Assembly: GCA_946223075.1 (NCBI GenBank)
Contig: CAMILZ010000005.1
Location: 1-64,000, forward strand
Direction of reading: 5' to 3'
Length of the DNA: 64,000 nucleotides
Source of the DNA: an uncultured Dermabacteraceae bacterium
GTDB lineage: Bacteria > Actinomycetota > Actinomycetes > Actinomycetales > Dermabacteraceae
Shown: in pieces, positions 24,355-33,047 of the stretch
Position numbering within the stretch: position 1 is the first letter of the stretch
How the letters are laid out: each line of letters opens with the position of its first letter
Position numbers and translations under genes: made by a program
The notes under the pieces: model-generated
What the model was told of the DNA's origin: nothing
Database searches by the model: none
Seen by the model: only the letters and a program-made list of their open reading frames with translations

Positions 24355-25163
24355 CGCTCCTCGCCCTCACGACTCAGCGGACCACGTGCGTAGGCAAGCG
24401 ACACAACGACGAGGGAGAACACGACGAGGAGAATGGACAGCCCCACGGCGTGAGAAAGATCGACCTCGCGCGCGAGATAAATCTGGAGCGGAAGCGTGCG
24501 GGTTTCACCCGCGAGTGAACCGGCAAACGTGAGGGTCGCCCCGAACTCGCCAAGCGATCGCGCAAAGGCGAGCGTCGCGGCAATCAGAATCGATCCCGCA
24601 AAGCGAGGGAGCGTCACGGTACGAAGCACACGCATTGGCCGCGCCCCAAGAGCCGCGGCCACTGCTTCTTCGGCGAAGCCACGCGCCCGGAAAGCACTTT
24701 CAAGCGTCAGCACGACGAACGGAAGCGACACGAAAACCTGGGCCAGCACGACCGCGCTCGTCGAAAAAACGATCCGAATACCTGCGGCGTCGAAGAGCGG
24801 CGAGAGAAGACTTTGGCGACCGTACGCCAGGATGAGTGCGAGCCCCGACACGACGGGCGGCAGCACGAGGGGAACAAGCACGAGAGCCCTGAGCACCGAC
24901 ACCAGGGGGCCGGAAGCGCGCGCGAACACGAGGGCAAGGGCAAAGCCGAGCACAGTCGAGAGCGCGCACGCGAGGCTCGCCGTGGCAATCGACAGGAAGG
25001 CTGCGGTGAGATTCTCGGGAGTGCTCGCGAGCTCGGGAAGGCTCGCCCACTCGGCTCCAAGCGCGAGGGACAGGATCGGGAAAAGAATGCTGAAGCAGGC
25101 TACGAGGGCCAGGAGTCCGACGGTTACCGGATAGCGCGTGGTGCTACGGTGCACGGCGCTCAC
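24351..25163 (-). CDS. modB: Molybdate ABC transporter permease
   Basis: 270-residue inner-membrane permease with about six helices. The binding-protein-dependent transport signature is seen around GFAEEAVAAALGARPMRVLRTV (ATPase coupling loop; EAVAAALGA). GTG start overlaps the modA stop (GTGA) and the stop overlaps modC (ATGA), so modABC is fully coupled. Confidence 0.92.
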   Translation of the reverse strand: MSAVHRSTTRYPVTVGLLALVACFSILFPILSLALGAEWASLPELASTPENLTAAFLSIATASLACALSTVLGFALALVFARASGPLVSVLRALVLVPLVLPPVVSGLALILAYGRQSLLSPLFDAAGIRIVFSTSAVVLAQVFVSLPFVVLTLESAFRARGFAEEAVAAALGARPMRVLRTVTLPRFAGSILIAATLAFARSLGEFGATLTFAGSLAGETRTLPLQIYLAREVDLSHAVGLSILLVVFSLVVVSLAYARGPLSREGEER

Positions 25164-25960
25164 TTCACCGGGCGAAAACCGGCGTCCGCGAGCGCCATTT
25201 GCCCCTCGTGGCTCATCACGAGATCGACAAAATCTTGTGCCTTATCGCCGCGATCGGATTCTTCGGCTTCCTTCGTGACCGCAATTTCATACGTGTTTGC
25301 GAGCCTGTCCGCCCCAGCGAGTGCCACTCCGTCGACCTTGTTCTCGGCGGTGGCGACATCAGTTTCATACACGATCGCGGCATCGGCTTCGCCGGCCGTC
25401 ACAAGCCCGAAGGTATCCGTGACGGAGTTCTGCTCGGTATCGAACTGCAGGTCGTCGATGGCCGCGTTCGTGATGAGCTTATCGGTGAGCTCTCCGCACG
25501 GAACCGCGCTCACACAACGCACCGTGACGAGCTCGGGGCGTTCTGCGAGGTCCTCGAGACCTTCGATCTTTTTCGGGTTCCCCTTCTGGACGGCGAGCTC
25601 AAGTGAATTTCGCGCGAAAATCTTCGAAGACATCGTCGTCACGAGACCCTTATCTTTCGCTCGGATCATCCACGAGGACGAGGCCGACGCGAATACATCT
25701 GCCGGGGCGCCGCCATCCATTTGGGTCACGAGATCCTGGGAGCCCGCGAACGTGAGGACAATATCCACATCCGGATTCTTCGCCTCGAAGTCTTTCTCAA
25801 AGCCTTCGAACGTGTCCTTGAGCGAGGCAGCCGCGAAAACCGTGACCTTCGTGCGGGCGGGGGAAGCGTCGGACCCCGCACTGTCCTTGCTGCCACCGCA
25901 CCCCGCGAGTGACGCCGCGACGAGCGTTGCCGTGGCTGCCGCACCTGCCATGCGTTTCAT
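25160..25960 (-). CDS. modA: Molybdate-binding lipoprotein
   Basis: Substrate-binding protein of the Mod transporter, anchored outside the membrane. Starting at ATG 25960 the signal peptide ends in the lipobox LAGC with Cys21. The mature protein begins after a Ser/Asp linker (which holds a repeat copy), then VTVFAAASLKDTFEGF, LTFAGSQDLVTQMDGGAPADVF and the AAIVYETD motif typical of ModA. ATG 25975 would also be open, but GGAG is correctly spaced only for 25960. Starts 4 bases after the lactone-oxidase stop, so it may be co-transcribed with it. Confidence 0.94.
   Translation of the reverse strand: MKRMAGAAATATLVAASLAGCGGSKDSAGSDASPARTKVTVFAAASLKDTFEGFEKDFEAKNPDVDIVLTFAGSQDLVTQMDGGAPADVFASASSSWMIRAKDKGLVTTMSSKIFARNSLELAVQKGNPKKIEGLEDLAERPELVTVRCVSAVPCGELTDKLITNAAIDDLQFDTEQNSVTDTFGLVTAGEADAAIVYETDVATAENKVDGVALAGADRLANTYEIAVTKEAEESDRGDKAQDFVDLVMSHEGQMALADAGFRPVK
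25865..25874 (+). repeat. AGCGTCGGAC repeat, copy 6
   Basis: In modA just after the lipobox (coding GSDASP); flanks CGGGG/CCCCG can pair. Confidence 0.7.
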
Positions 25961-25964
25961 CGTG

Positions 25965-27293
25965 TCATGCTCCAAGAAGGGAATCGAGATAGGGGGTGGA
26001 GAACAGCCTATCGGGATCGAGTTCGTTCCTCACGGCCGCAAAGTCTTCCCAGTGACGGTAGAGATCCCGCAGTTCACGCTCGCGAAGCCAATGCATTTTG
26101 CCCCAGTGGGGTCGCCCCTCAAACTCGGCAAGGGTGTCGTGAACGACGTGGAGATAGTCGTCAGTTTTGGCATGGAGGGGATTGTGGGCCGCGATATACA
26201 CGGTGTCGCGTTCATTCGCCGTCGAAAGCCACACGTCGTCTGCCGCCGCTCGACGTACCTCGAGCGGGAAGATCAGCGATCGCGTCGAAGAATCGAGAGC
26301 GCGTGTGAGCGCTTCGAACGCCTCTCCGAAGCGGCGTGCGGGAATCGCCATTTCACACTCCCGAAAACGGGTGCGCCGCGAGGCAACGTAGAGACGATAG
26401 GGCAGCTGCACAGCCTCCCCCGCGGGCATAAGCGCCGAGACTGCGCCCGTGAGCGGGCGCTTCATTGCGGGAACGGCCTGGACGAGGCGATTACCGAGCG
26501 CAAACGCGCCGTTGCCGACCACTTCGCTCTCGATGAAGGTGCGGACAGGGCCCATTCCCCGATTCGACGACTCCGCGGGCACATGGTTGAGTTCGCGCAC
26601 AATCGCGCTTCGCCCGCCCGGAACAAAAAAGAACTCCTGATGGTCCTGTTCCATGCTCGTTTCGAGAAACCTCGAGGCGACCTCCTCGAGCGGAGCCGAG
26701 TACTCGCGCCTGTGAAGCTTATAGAGCGGGATCGTGCGAAGCCGCACTTCAACGATGATGCCGAGCGCGCCGAGCCCAAGTCGCGCGGCCTCGAAGAGGC
26801 TCACATTGTGCTCGCGGTCCGCCCACACGGCATCACCGTTCGCCAGCACGATCCTGAGGCCCGTGACGAGCCCGGAGACCCCCGTGGATCGACCCCCCGT
26901 TCCGTGGGTGCCGGTGCTGATCGCCCCCGCGATCGATTGGCGGTCGATGTCACCCATGACTTCGAGAGCTCGCGAGTGCTTCGCGAGTATCGGCCCAATC
27001 TCCCACAGGCGCGTACCGCCGCGTAGAGTCACATCTCCCGTGTCCCGGTCAATCCCCACGAATCCCCGATACCGATCGAGCGTCAGGGTCGTGCCACGTG
27101 GCTTAGCGATCGCTGAAAAAGAGTGCCCCGCCCCCATTGCTCGAAGCCCCGTTTCATGAGCAGTCGCGCGCGCGATGTGATGCACAATTTCCCGCTCACT
27201 ACGGGGGTGCACAACCTCAGCGGGGGAAAATTCGACGTTCCCCGACCAGTTCGCGCGAATCTCACGCGCCGAGCCCAAAGCCACCTTTGCCAT
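25965..27293 (-). CDS. FAD-linked D-arabinono-1,4-lactone oxidase family protein
   Basis: 442 residues: N-terminal VAO-type FAD domain with the GAGHSFSA motif (about 54-61) and TGTHGTGG, and a C-terminal ALO domain with GRPHWGKMH near 395. Family members oxidise sugar-1,4-lactones or aldonolactones; the real substrate here is not known. RBS is weak (GGGAAGG about 9 bases before ATG). Preceded by the PLP-fold aldolase/deaminase gene with a 29-base gap, a pairing that recurs in actinobacteria, and followed closely by modABC. Confidence 0.88.
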   Translation of the reverse strand: MAKVALGSAREIRANWSGNVEFSPAEVVHPRSEREIVHHIARATAHETGLRAMGAGHSFSAIAKPRGTTLTLDRYRGFVGIDRDTGDVTLRGGTRLWEIGPILAKHSRALEVMGDIDRQSIAGAISTGTHGTGGRSTGVSGLVTGLRIVLANGDAVWADREHNVSLFEAARLGLGALGIIVEVRLRTIPLYKLHRREYSAPLEEVASRFLETSMEQDHQEFFFVPGGRSAIVRELNHVPAESSNRGMGPVRTFIESEVVGNGAFALGNRLVQAVPAMKRPLTGAVSALMPAGEAVQLPYRLYVASRRTRFRECEMAIPARRFGEAFEALTRALDSSTRSLIFPLEVRRAAADDVWLSTANERDTVYIAAHNPLHAKTDDYLHVVHDTLAEFEGRPHWGKMHWLRERELRDLYRHWEDFAAVRNELDPDRLFSTPYLDSLLGA

Positions 27294-27322
27294 GTCCCAG
27301 CCTTCCCTCGATGATCCGAACC

Positions 27323-28543
27323 CTAAATATACGCGCGCCCGAGGCCACGATAGGTGGGGACGACGTCACAAACCTCGTCCCCTCGCACAATCGCGTAGTT
27401 CTCCACATGCTCGGCGACCTCCCCGGCCTTCGCGTGACGCACCCACACGGTATCGCCCACGCGCAACCGTTCGGCTTCACGACCACACAGCGGCGTTTGC
27501 ACTTCGCCCGCGCCTTCTAGCCCCACGTACTTCAGGGAATATGGGTGCACGATGAGGGGAAGTCGGTCGAGCCCGGGTGGGCCACTTGCGACCCAGCCTC
27601 CGCCGAGAATCGTCGCGATGCCTCGGGCGGGTCGGCGCACGACGGGGAAGCCCACGATCAAGGCGGGGTCGGGCCGGAACCCCACAAAATGATCGAAACT
27701 CGCGGGACCGATGAGCCCCGACCCCGCGGCGACCTCGGTGACGCTCGGATCTGCGCTCGTCGATTCGATACTTCCCGTGCCGCCGCCGTTGACGAACTCA
27801 AGATCGGCGACCTCACGCACGCGCCTCACGGCCTCACCACGACGAGTGGCAACGTCGCGCGCGCTGAGCTTTTGCATGCCGCGCGTGAGCAGCCGCATGG
27901 GGGTGAATCCTCGATTGGGCGTGCCGGCGATTTGCGACTCGTACCCCATGAGGCCCACAAGCGTGAGGCCTGAATACTGGGTAAGGCGCCGGGCGAAATC
28001 TTCGACGTGGTCTGGTGTGAAGAGCGGCGAGCGAAGCGCGCCAAGGTGCACGCCTCGCACGGGCGCATACGAGCAATCGAGTTCGAGACACACGCGCACG
28101 GGTGCTTCGCACCTGGGCTGGGAGCGACGCACAGCCGCGATCATGTCGGCGTGGGCGATCGAATCGACCATGAGTGTCACGGCGCCGAGGGCGCGTTGAC
28201 TCGTGACGAGGCGCGCGAGAGCATCCGGGTCGGCGGTGGGATAGGCGACGAGAATGTCCTCGAAGCCCTGCTCGGCGAGGTCGAGCGCTTCCGCAAGCGA
28301 AAAGGCCAAAAGCCCGCCACCGAAGAGACGTTCGGCACGCTCGATAAGGAAGGGGACGCGCAAAGATTTCGTCGCAACGCGGATGGGGGTAGAGCCCGCG
28401 CGCTCGGTCAGCGCGCGAGCATTGGCATCAAACCGTTCGAGGTCGAGAACCGCAATGGGGCGGCGATTGAGACCCGCAGCCGCGAGGGCGCGTTCGTAGC
28501 GCGCGATCTCTCGCGCACTCGGGGTTGCCGACGCCGCTGCCAC
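27323..28543 (-). CDS. Alanine-racemase-fold PLP enzyme (D-threonine aldolase/D-amino-acid deaminase-like)
   Basis: About 406 residues. The PLP lysine is in RVATKSLR, and the fold is the N-terminal alanine racemase TIM barrel plus a C-terminal DSD1-like metal-binding domain (HPYSLKYVGLEG). It is annotated in related genomes as amino acid deaminase/aldolase. The frame continues to 28687 over the end of the neighbouring gene; the GTG at 28543 (VAAASATPS) is chosen because it avoids that overlap, though no clear ribosome-binding site is seen. Likely works with the lactone oxidase next door in an uncharacterised pathway. Confidence 0.78.
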   Translation of the reverse strand: MAAASATPSAREIARYERALAAAGLNRRPIAVLDLERFDANARALTERAGSTPIRVATKSLRVPFLIERAERLFGGGLLAFSLAEALDLAEQGFEDILVAYPTADPDALARLVTSQRALGAVTLMVDSIAHADMIAAVRRSQPRCEAPVRVCLELDCSYAPVRGVHLGALRSPLFTPDHVEDFARRLTQYSGLTLVGLMGYESQIAGTPNRGFTPMRLLTRGMQKLSARDVATRRGEAVRRVREVADLEFVNGGGTGSIESTSADPSVTEVAAGSGLIGPASFDHFVGFRPDPALIVGFPVVRRPARGIATILGGGWVASGPPGLDRLPLIVHPYSLKYVGLEGAGEVQTPLCGREAERLRVGDTVWVRHAKAGEVAEHVENYAIVRGDEVCDVVPTYRGLGRAYI

Positions 28544-28562
28544 GGTGCGAAACCCGTGAAGA

Positions 28563-29447
28563 TCAGGCGCGGCGGCGGCGCATGACGTCGTCGACGGTGA
28601 GGCCCGAGCCGATGACCTGAGCATTGGACGCGACATACGTGCCCTGCTCGGCTTCAGCTTCGCGCTCTTCGACGTCCGCGGCTTCAAGGCTGCTACCGGT
28701 CGAGAGCGCGCCGTAGCGGAAGCTCACGCGGGAAGCGAAGCGCTCATCCGCGAGAGCCTTGCCTTTCCCTGCTTCGCGAGCCTCGAGCACCTGGCGCAAG
28801 AAGGCCTCGTGGCGCTCGGCCGGGCTCATCTCGCTCTGGTGCGAGGATTTGGAATCCGACGCCTGCGTGGCCACCTCGGAGCCGACCTCGGCGTCGTTGA
28901 CCTGCTCAATCTCGGGAGCGTTGTCGTGTGCACCCTCAACGTCGCTCGCCTCCTCGACGTCGCCCGCGTTTTGCGTGCGCATCGAGCGCGCCGCGTGACG
29001 CGCGACAAGGCAAAGACCGAGCGCAACCACGGCTCCCAAGGGGAACCAGATGCTCGTGAGGGAAAGCGAGGTCGTGACGACAGTCGCGAGCGTGACTCCC
29101 ACGAGAATCACGAGAAGAGCCGTGAGTGCGGTATTGAGCCCCGAATGCGGCGCACGATCGTGCACGAGTTCGGTGCGTTCCTCGACCCCAAAACGCGGGC
29201 GCGAAGTTGGGTCTGCGGGGCGGAGAAGGCTGCGATTCTCGGGCATGTCGGTCACCTCGTGCGAGATAGAAGAGTAGGTGCGGCAGGCGTCCGTGACGTC
29301 CCTGGCGCTCTCGGAGTGGCGCTGCTGCGCAACCTTCTCCGCCTCCCCCAGCGTGTACCGCCGATCGGCAGTTTTGGGAACGGCGTACAGGAGCCACACA
29401 CCCACGAGAAGGGCGATCAGCACCGCACCGAGATTAAAGCTGTTCAC
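28563..29447 (-). CDS. Candidate SepX/GlpR-like membrane protein
   Basis: 294 residues: transmembrane helix at about 5-22, a basic and polar loop (25-100), two adjacent helices (106-126 and 131-149), then a long acidic, Ala-rich cytoplasmic tail ending in MRRRRA. Known SepX (Streptomyces) and GlpR (Corynebacterium) have an N-terminal helix and lie beside a GNAT gene with a formyl-THF cyclo-ligase nearby, as here. Those proteins act in cell division, GlpR as receptor for a MoeA-like gephyrin; no moeA or galU is in this window. Sequence match is not strong by eye, so the assignment is by architecture and context. GTG at 29447 is 6 bases after TACGAT, probably leaderless. Confidence 0.55.
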   Translation of the reverse strand: MNSFNLGAVLIALLVGVWLLYAVPKTADRRYTLGEAEKVAQQRHSESARDVTDACRTYSSISHEVTDMPENRSLLRPADPTSRPRFGVEERTELVHDRAPHSGLNTALTALLVILVGVTLATVVTTSLSLTSIWFPLGAVVALGLCLVARHAARSMRTQNAGDVEEASDVEGAHDNAPEIEQVNDAEVGSEVATQASDSKSSHQSEMSPAERHEAFLRQVLEAREAGKGKALADERFASRVSFRYGALSTGSSLEAADVEEREAEAEQGTYVASNAQVIGSGLTVDDVMRRRRA

Positions 29448-29453
29448 CCCTTG

Positions 29454-29459
29454 ATCGTA
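29454..29459 (-). promoter_or_regulatory. -10 TACGAT, leaderless SepX-like start
   Basis: TACGAT ends 6 bases before the GTG; no ribosome-binding site. Confidence 0.5.
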
Positions 29460-29467
29460 GGGACTTT

Positions 29468-29488
29468 ATGTGCGGCAAGAGCGCACAT
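29468..29488 (-). terminator. Small hairpin after the GNAT gene
   Basis: ATGTGCG/CGCACAT, 7-bp stem with a 7-base loop, between the GNAT stop and the SepX-like promoter. Confidence 0.4.
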
Positions 29489-29520
29489 TCTGCCGCGTGT
29501 CGCACCCCGTAGGACGCACC

Positions 29521-30102
29521 TCACCGCACGGGCGGAATTCGGTCGAGCAGGAGGCCTCTCGCGGGGATCTCCTCGCCCGTCAGCGAGAACACGCGATGGT
29601 CGCGCCACGCGCCCGCAACGTAGATGCACCGCTCGCGGATCCCTTCTTCTCGAAGGCCCAGCTTTTCGACGACCCTGAGCGAGGCGGTATTGGAAGGACG
29701 CACGAGGATCTCGACGCGATGAAGTCCCTCTCCGATGAGCACCTCCTCGAGTGCGAGGGCGAGGGCACGGGGCGCGATTCCACGCCCAGCCCATTGGGGT
29801 GCCACCCAGTAGCCCACGTGCGCGGTGGAAAGCGAACCGAACATGATCGGAGAAAACCCGATATGCCCCACGAGCACGCGATTGTGGAAGATCCCGAGGG
29901 ACGACCACGCAATCTCGCTACCTTGGCGTCTGAGTGCTCGAAATTGGGCCGCATACGAAGGGTAACCACCGTCGCCCCATGCCGGGTCGCGAGCCTCCCA
30001 ACGTTCAAGCCACTCGGCGCTGCATTCGCGCACACGCACATACGCTCGGCGATCGCGGCGCACGAAGGGGCGCAGCGTGAGCGTGTCGTCGCGTAGTCTC
30101 AT
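29521..30102 (-). CDS. GNAT acetyltransferase (RimJ/RimL type)
   Basis: 193 residues. N-terminal LTLRPFVRRDRRAYVRVRE, central VGHIGFSPIMFGSLSTAHVGYWVAPQ and the acetyl-CoA loop QWAGRGIAPRAL, then LHRVEILVRPSNTASLRVVEKLG are all typical of RimJ/RimL-like N-acetyltransferases. Target (ribosomal protein or other) is unknown. ATG 30102 lies 7 bases after TAGGCT, so the long upstream frame to 30210 is not used. The gene is conserved next to sepX/glpR in other actinobacteria. Confidence 0.9.
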   Translation of the reverse strand: MRLRDDTLTLRPFVRRDRRAYVRVRECSAEWLERWEARDPAWGDGGYPSYAAQFRALRRQGSEIAWSSLGIFHNRVLVGHIGFSPIMFGSLSTAHVGYWVAPQWAGRGIAPRALALALEEVLIGEGLHRVEILVRPSNTASLRVVEKLGLREEGIRERCIYVAGAWRDHRVFSLTGEEIPARGLLLDRIPPVR

Positions 30103-30109
30103 GAGCGGA

Positions 30110-30115
30110 AGCCTA
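30110..30115 (-). promoter_or_regulatory. -10 TAGGCT, leaderless GNAT start
   Basis: TAGGCT ends 7 bases before ATG 30102. Confidence 0.5.
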
Positions 30116-30193
30116 ACGCTCATGAAGGTGCGAGGCGGCCACCGGCGCTTGAGAACTCCCCCGAAGATTGCCGTGCTGTGGCACGATGTGGTC

Positions 30194-30817
30194 ATGAGTG
30201 AGAACACCACGCCCGCAACGAAGCGCGCGCTGCGCCGCGAGATCCTCCGGTCCCGGCGCGAGACCTACGTGGCCGAGGCCGCACGGGAAAGCGCCGCGCG
30301 TATCCGAAGCAGCCTCGAGGACAACATCGATCCGTGGATTGAGGCCACGGGCCGCTCCCTCGTCATCGCTGGCTACAGCCCGGTTCCCGCCGAAGCGAGT
30401 GCTCTCGCGTGGCTGAGGCGCAAGGCACGCGAGGGTCACACGGTCATTCTTCCCACCTTCGAGGGGGAGCTTCTCGGATGGCGGGCATGGGACGGAGAAG
30501 AAGCACTTACTCCTTCCGGTGGTGCGAAGTTCGGTTCCGAGCCCACCGGCGAGTCCTTCGGCGTTGAAGGGCTTTCTCGCGCTGACCTCATCATCACGCC
30601 CGCCGTCGCGGTCGATCGGTCGGGAACGCGGCTCGGGCACGGCAAGGGCTACTACGACCGCGCCCTCGCCCACGCTCGGCCCGGCACCCGCGTCCTTGCC
30701 CTCATCCATGAGTCCGAACTTCTCGAAGAAGGCGTAATCCCCCGCGAGCCCCACGACGTACCGATCCCCGAGGTCCTGACCGAGGCGGGCCTCGTGTCGC
30801 TCAGCGCTCGCGCCTAG
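30194..30817 (+). CDS. 5-formyltetrahydrofolate cyclo-ligase
   Basis: Converts 5-formyl-THF to 5,10-methenyl-THF with ATP, returning it to the one-carbon pool. 207 residues with N-terminal TKRALRREILRSRR, central YSPVPAEASALAWL and the ATP/Mg motif GTRLGHGKGYYDR near 155-167. Start is ATG 30194 (MSENTTP); the frame extends upstream without support. Divergent from the GNAT gene (91-base gap). Followed closely by the SAF gene on the same strand. Confidence 0.94.
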   Translation: MSENTTPATKRALRREILRSRRETYVAEAARESAARIRSSLEDNIDPWIEATGRSLVIAGYSPVPAEASALAWLRRKAREGHTVILPTFEGELLGWRAWDGEEALTPSGGAKFGSEPTGESFGVEGLSRADLIITPAVAVDRSGTRLGHGKGYYDRALAHARPGTRVLALIHESELLEEGVIPREPHDVPIPEVLTEAGLVSLSARA

Positions 30818-30900
30818 AGCCTGCGCTGCGGCGCGTGCTCCACAGTGTCGCGCCTTCCCCAAAACGCCTCCCTTGCAAAAAGTGCGGCGGATTTCATCCC

Positions 30901-30906
30901 TAACGT
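30901..30906 (+). promoter_or_regulatory. -10 TAACGT, leaderless SAF-protein start
   Basis: TAACGT ends 7 bases before ATG 30914. Confidence 0.4.
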
Positions 30907-30913
30907 GAGCTTC

Positions 30914-31588
30914 ATGGGAGACGAATCAACGCTCGCGCGGGCTCGACGCGCACTTGCCGCTGCCGCCCCTCACGTGCGGCGTACTGTACGAAAAAACAGG
31001 GGTCTCGTGGCCCTCGTCGTGCTCGCCGGCCTCGCGAGCTTCGGTGCGCCACCACTCGCGGCGCACGTTTTGCCCGGAGTTCCCGTGGTCGTTGCCGCAC
31101 ATGATCTTGCGCCCGGCGAGAGGCTCGAGGAACGCGACCTCACGACCACGATGGTGCGCCCCGATCTCGTTCCCGACGGCGCCGCGCGTGACCCTCACGA
31201 GGTTGCAGGCGAAACAACCGGGGGTCCGATCAGCCGGGGCGCGCTCGTCCTGCGCGAGCATCTTCGCGAAGAAGAATCAGGGCTTTCCGCTGATAAAGCA
31301 CTCGTCTCTCTCCCGATCGAGGAAGGAAGCGTCGTGGACGGCGCGGAACCCGGTACGCAGCTTCGTCTTGTGTGTGAGCAGCGGGGCTCCGAGGATTTCG
31401 CTTCGGCGGAAGCGCTCACGGAAGTGCGTGCCATTCTACGAGAGTCTCGTGCGCCGAGTGCGAGCGGAGCCGCGCCTTTCGCGGCAGCCGGTGCGCCGGT
31501 GGTAACCGTCGAAGTCGATCGAGCGCACATTTCAACTATTGCGCATTGCACACGCAGCTCTCCCCCGTTGATCGCCGTGGTCGGCTAG
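30914..31588 (+). CDS. SAF-domain membrane protein (CpaB/FlgA-like)
   Basis: 224 residues: basic N-terminus, one transmembrane helix at about 31-52 (GLVALVVLAGLASFGAPPLA), then an extracytoplasmic SAF domain (VPVVVAAHDLAPGERLEERDL). SAF domains occur in CpaB-type pilus assembly and flagellar P-ring proteins, but actinobacterial members in this position have no assigned role. ATG 30914 chosen from the -10 spacing; the frame is open back to 30845. Lies between the cyclo-ligase and mscL as in related actinobacteria. Confidence 0.8.
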   Translation: MGDESTLARARRALAAAAPHVRRTVRKNRGLVALVVLAGLASFGAPPLAAHVLPGVPVVVAAHDLAPGERLEERDLTTTMVRPDLVPDGAARDPHEVAGETTGGPISRGALVLREHLREEESGLSADKALVSLPIEEGSVVDGAEPGTQLRLVCEQRGSEDFASAEALTEVRAILRESRAPSASGAAPFAAAGAPVVTVEVDRAHISTIAHCTRSSPPLIAVVG

Positions 31589-31658
31589 TTTAAACTTCGT
31601 AATACTCTTTCGGCTCGCGCCGAGCTACTCCGCATCCCCTTACCGAAAGGACACGGCC

Positions 31659-32057
31659 GTGAAAGGCTTCAAGGAATTCATCATGAAGGGCAACGTTCTC
31701 GACCTCGCGGTTGGCGTTGTCATTGGCGGCGCCTTCACCGCCCTCATCAAGGCTTTCGTTGACCACCTCATCAACCCAGTTGTGGCCGTGTTCGGCGGCA
31801 CGAACGTTGATGGCTTCGCGTTCCGCATCATCGCGGACAACAAGGCCACGACCCTCGACTTCGGCGCACTCATCTCCGCAGTCATCGCCTTCCTCATCAC
31901 CGCGGCGGTCGTCTACTTCGTGTTCGTCCTGCCCGTGAACAAGGCGCGCGAGCTCGACAAGAAGCGCCGCGGCATCACCGAAGAGGTCACGGAACTTACC
32001 GATATCGACCTCCTCACCGATATCCGCGACCTGCTCAAGGCACAAAACACCAAGTAA
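31659..32057 (+). CDS. mscL: Large-conductance mechanosensitive channel
   Basis: 132-residue pore protein that opens under membrane tension to release solutes on osmotic downshock. N-terminal helix KGFKEFIMKGNVLDLAVG then TM1 (VGVVIGGAFTALIKAFVDHL), periplasmic loop, TM2 (ALISAVIAFLITAAVVYFVF) and a cytoplasmic bundle ending LLTDIRDLL. GTG at 31659 has AAAGGA nine bases upstream. An AT-rich TAATACT element at 31600 may be its promoter. Confidence 0.97.
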   Translation: MKGFKEFIMKGNVLDLAVGVVIGGAFTALIKAFVDHLINPVVAVFGGTNVDGFAFRIIADNKATTLDFGALISAVIAFLITAAVVYFVFVLPVNKARELDKKRRGITEEVTELTDIDLLTDIRDLLKAQNTK

Positions 32058-32094
32058 CCCTCCGCTCACCGCCACAAAAACCGTCAAGGCCCGG

Positions 32095-32100
32095 TAGCAT
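32095..32100 (+). promoter_or_regulatory. -10 TAGCAT, probable leaderless mutY start
   Basis: TAGCAT ends 8 bases before ATG 32109; no good Shine-Dalgarno. Confidence 0.45.
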
Positions 32101-32108
32101 GGGGCGCT

Positions 32109-33020
32109 ATGCCCGCATGCCCTGACCTTTACGAACCCCTCGCCACGTGGTTTGCACACCACCGTCGGCCACTCCCCTGGCGCGAGGACGGTACGAGCGC
32201 GTGGGGCGTCCTCGTCAGCGAAATCATGAGCCAGCAAACGCCCGTGTCCCGTGTCGTCGAGCCCTGGCGAGCGTGGATGACGCGCTGGCCCACGCCGCAT
32301 TCCCTTGCCCAGGCCGACTCCGCCGAAGTTCTACGCGCGTGGGGATCGCTCGGCTACCCGCGTCGTGCGCTGCGGCTCCTCGAGTGCGCGCGCACGGTCG
32401 ATCGGGAGCACGGTGGAAAGCTCCCGGTAGGCGTCGACGCCCTCAGGGCACTTCCCGGGATCGGCGAGTACACGGCCGCGGCAGTCGCGAACTTCGCGCA
32501 AGGTGAGCGCGCGTGCGTTCTCGACACCAACATCAGGCGCGTACTCACGCGTGTGCTCGACGCCAAGGCGTCTCCACCCGCGCACGTCACGAAGCGCGAC
32601 CGCGCCCGATTCGCCACACTCGTGCCAGCGAGCGCCGAGAGCTCCCGGATCTGGAACGAGGGGGTCATGGAGCTCGGCGCGCTCGTGTGCCGGGCTAAAA
32701 ATCCCAAGTGCGAGGCGTGCCCGCTTGCCGATCACTGCACGTGGCTCGCCTCAGGCCGCCCGGGACTCGGCGAGCGTACGACGCGCCCGCAAGGCTACGA
32801 GGGAACGGACCGCCAAATCCGGGGCACGATCCTCAAGACTCTTCGCGAAGGTGGGGAGGCCACCGTCGGAACCCTCGAACGCGCAAGCGGGGCTGAGCCC
32901 GAACGCTTCACGCGGCTCCTCGCAGACCTCCTCGCAGAAGGTTTCATTTCGTACACCGCGAGCGGGCTGGTCACGCTCGGTGCAGGAAGTCCCGCGGGAG
33001 AGCGGCCACAAACGCGATAA
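32109..33020 (+). CDS. mutY: A/G-specific adenine glycosylase
   Basis: Removes adenine mispaired with 8-oxoguanine. 303 residues: catalytic Glu38 (SEIMSQQT), helix-hairpin-helix LPGIGEYT (115-122), catalytic Asp139 in VLDTNIRRV, and a 4Fe-4S cluster at Cys194, Cys201, Cys204 and Cys210 with the standard C-X6-C-X2-C-X5-C spacing. The C-terminal NUDIX-like 8-oxoG recognition domain is short or absent and is replaced by a winged-helix-like segment (about 235-290), common in actinobacterial MutY. Convergent with the DedA gene. Confidence 0.94.
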   Translation: MPACPDLYEPLATWFAHHRRPLPWREDGTSAWGVLVSEIMSQQTPVSRVVEPWRAWMTRWPTPHSLAQADSAEVLRAWGSLGYPRRALRLLECARTVDREHGGKLPVGVDALRALPGIGEYTAAAVANFAQGERACVLDTNIRRVLTRVLDAKASPPAHVTKRDRARFATLVPASAESSRIWNEGVMELGALVCRAKNPKCEACPLADHCTWLASGRPGLGERTTRPQGYEGTDRQIRGTILKTLREGGEATVGTLERASGAEPERFTRLLADLLAEGFISYTASGLVTLGAGSPAGERPQTR

Positions 33021-33047
33021 TCGGCTCGCGGGTGCGGGACCGGTCAC

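Noticed and set aside
24813..27026. 737-residue plus-strand frame opposite modB, modA and the lactone oxidase
   Set aside because: Crosses three real genes in antisense with no recognisable domain.
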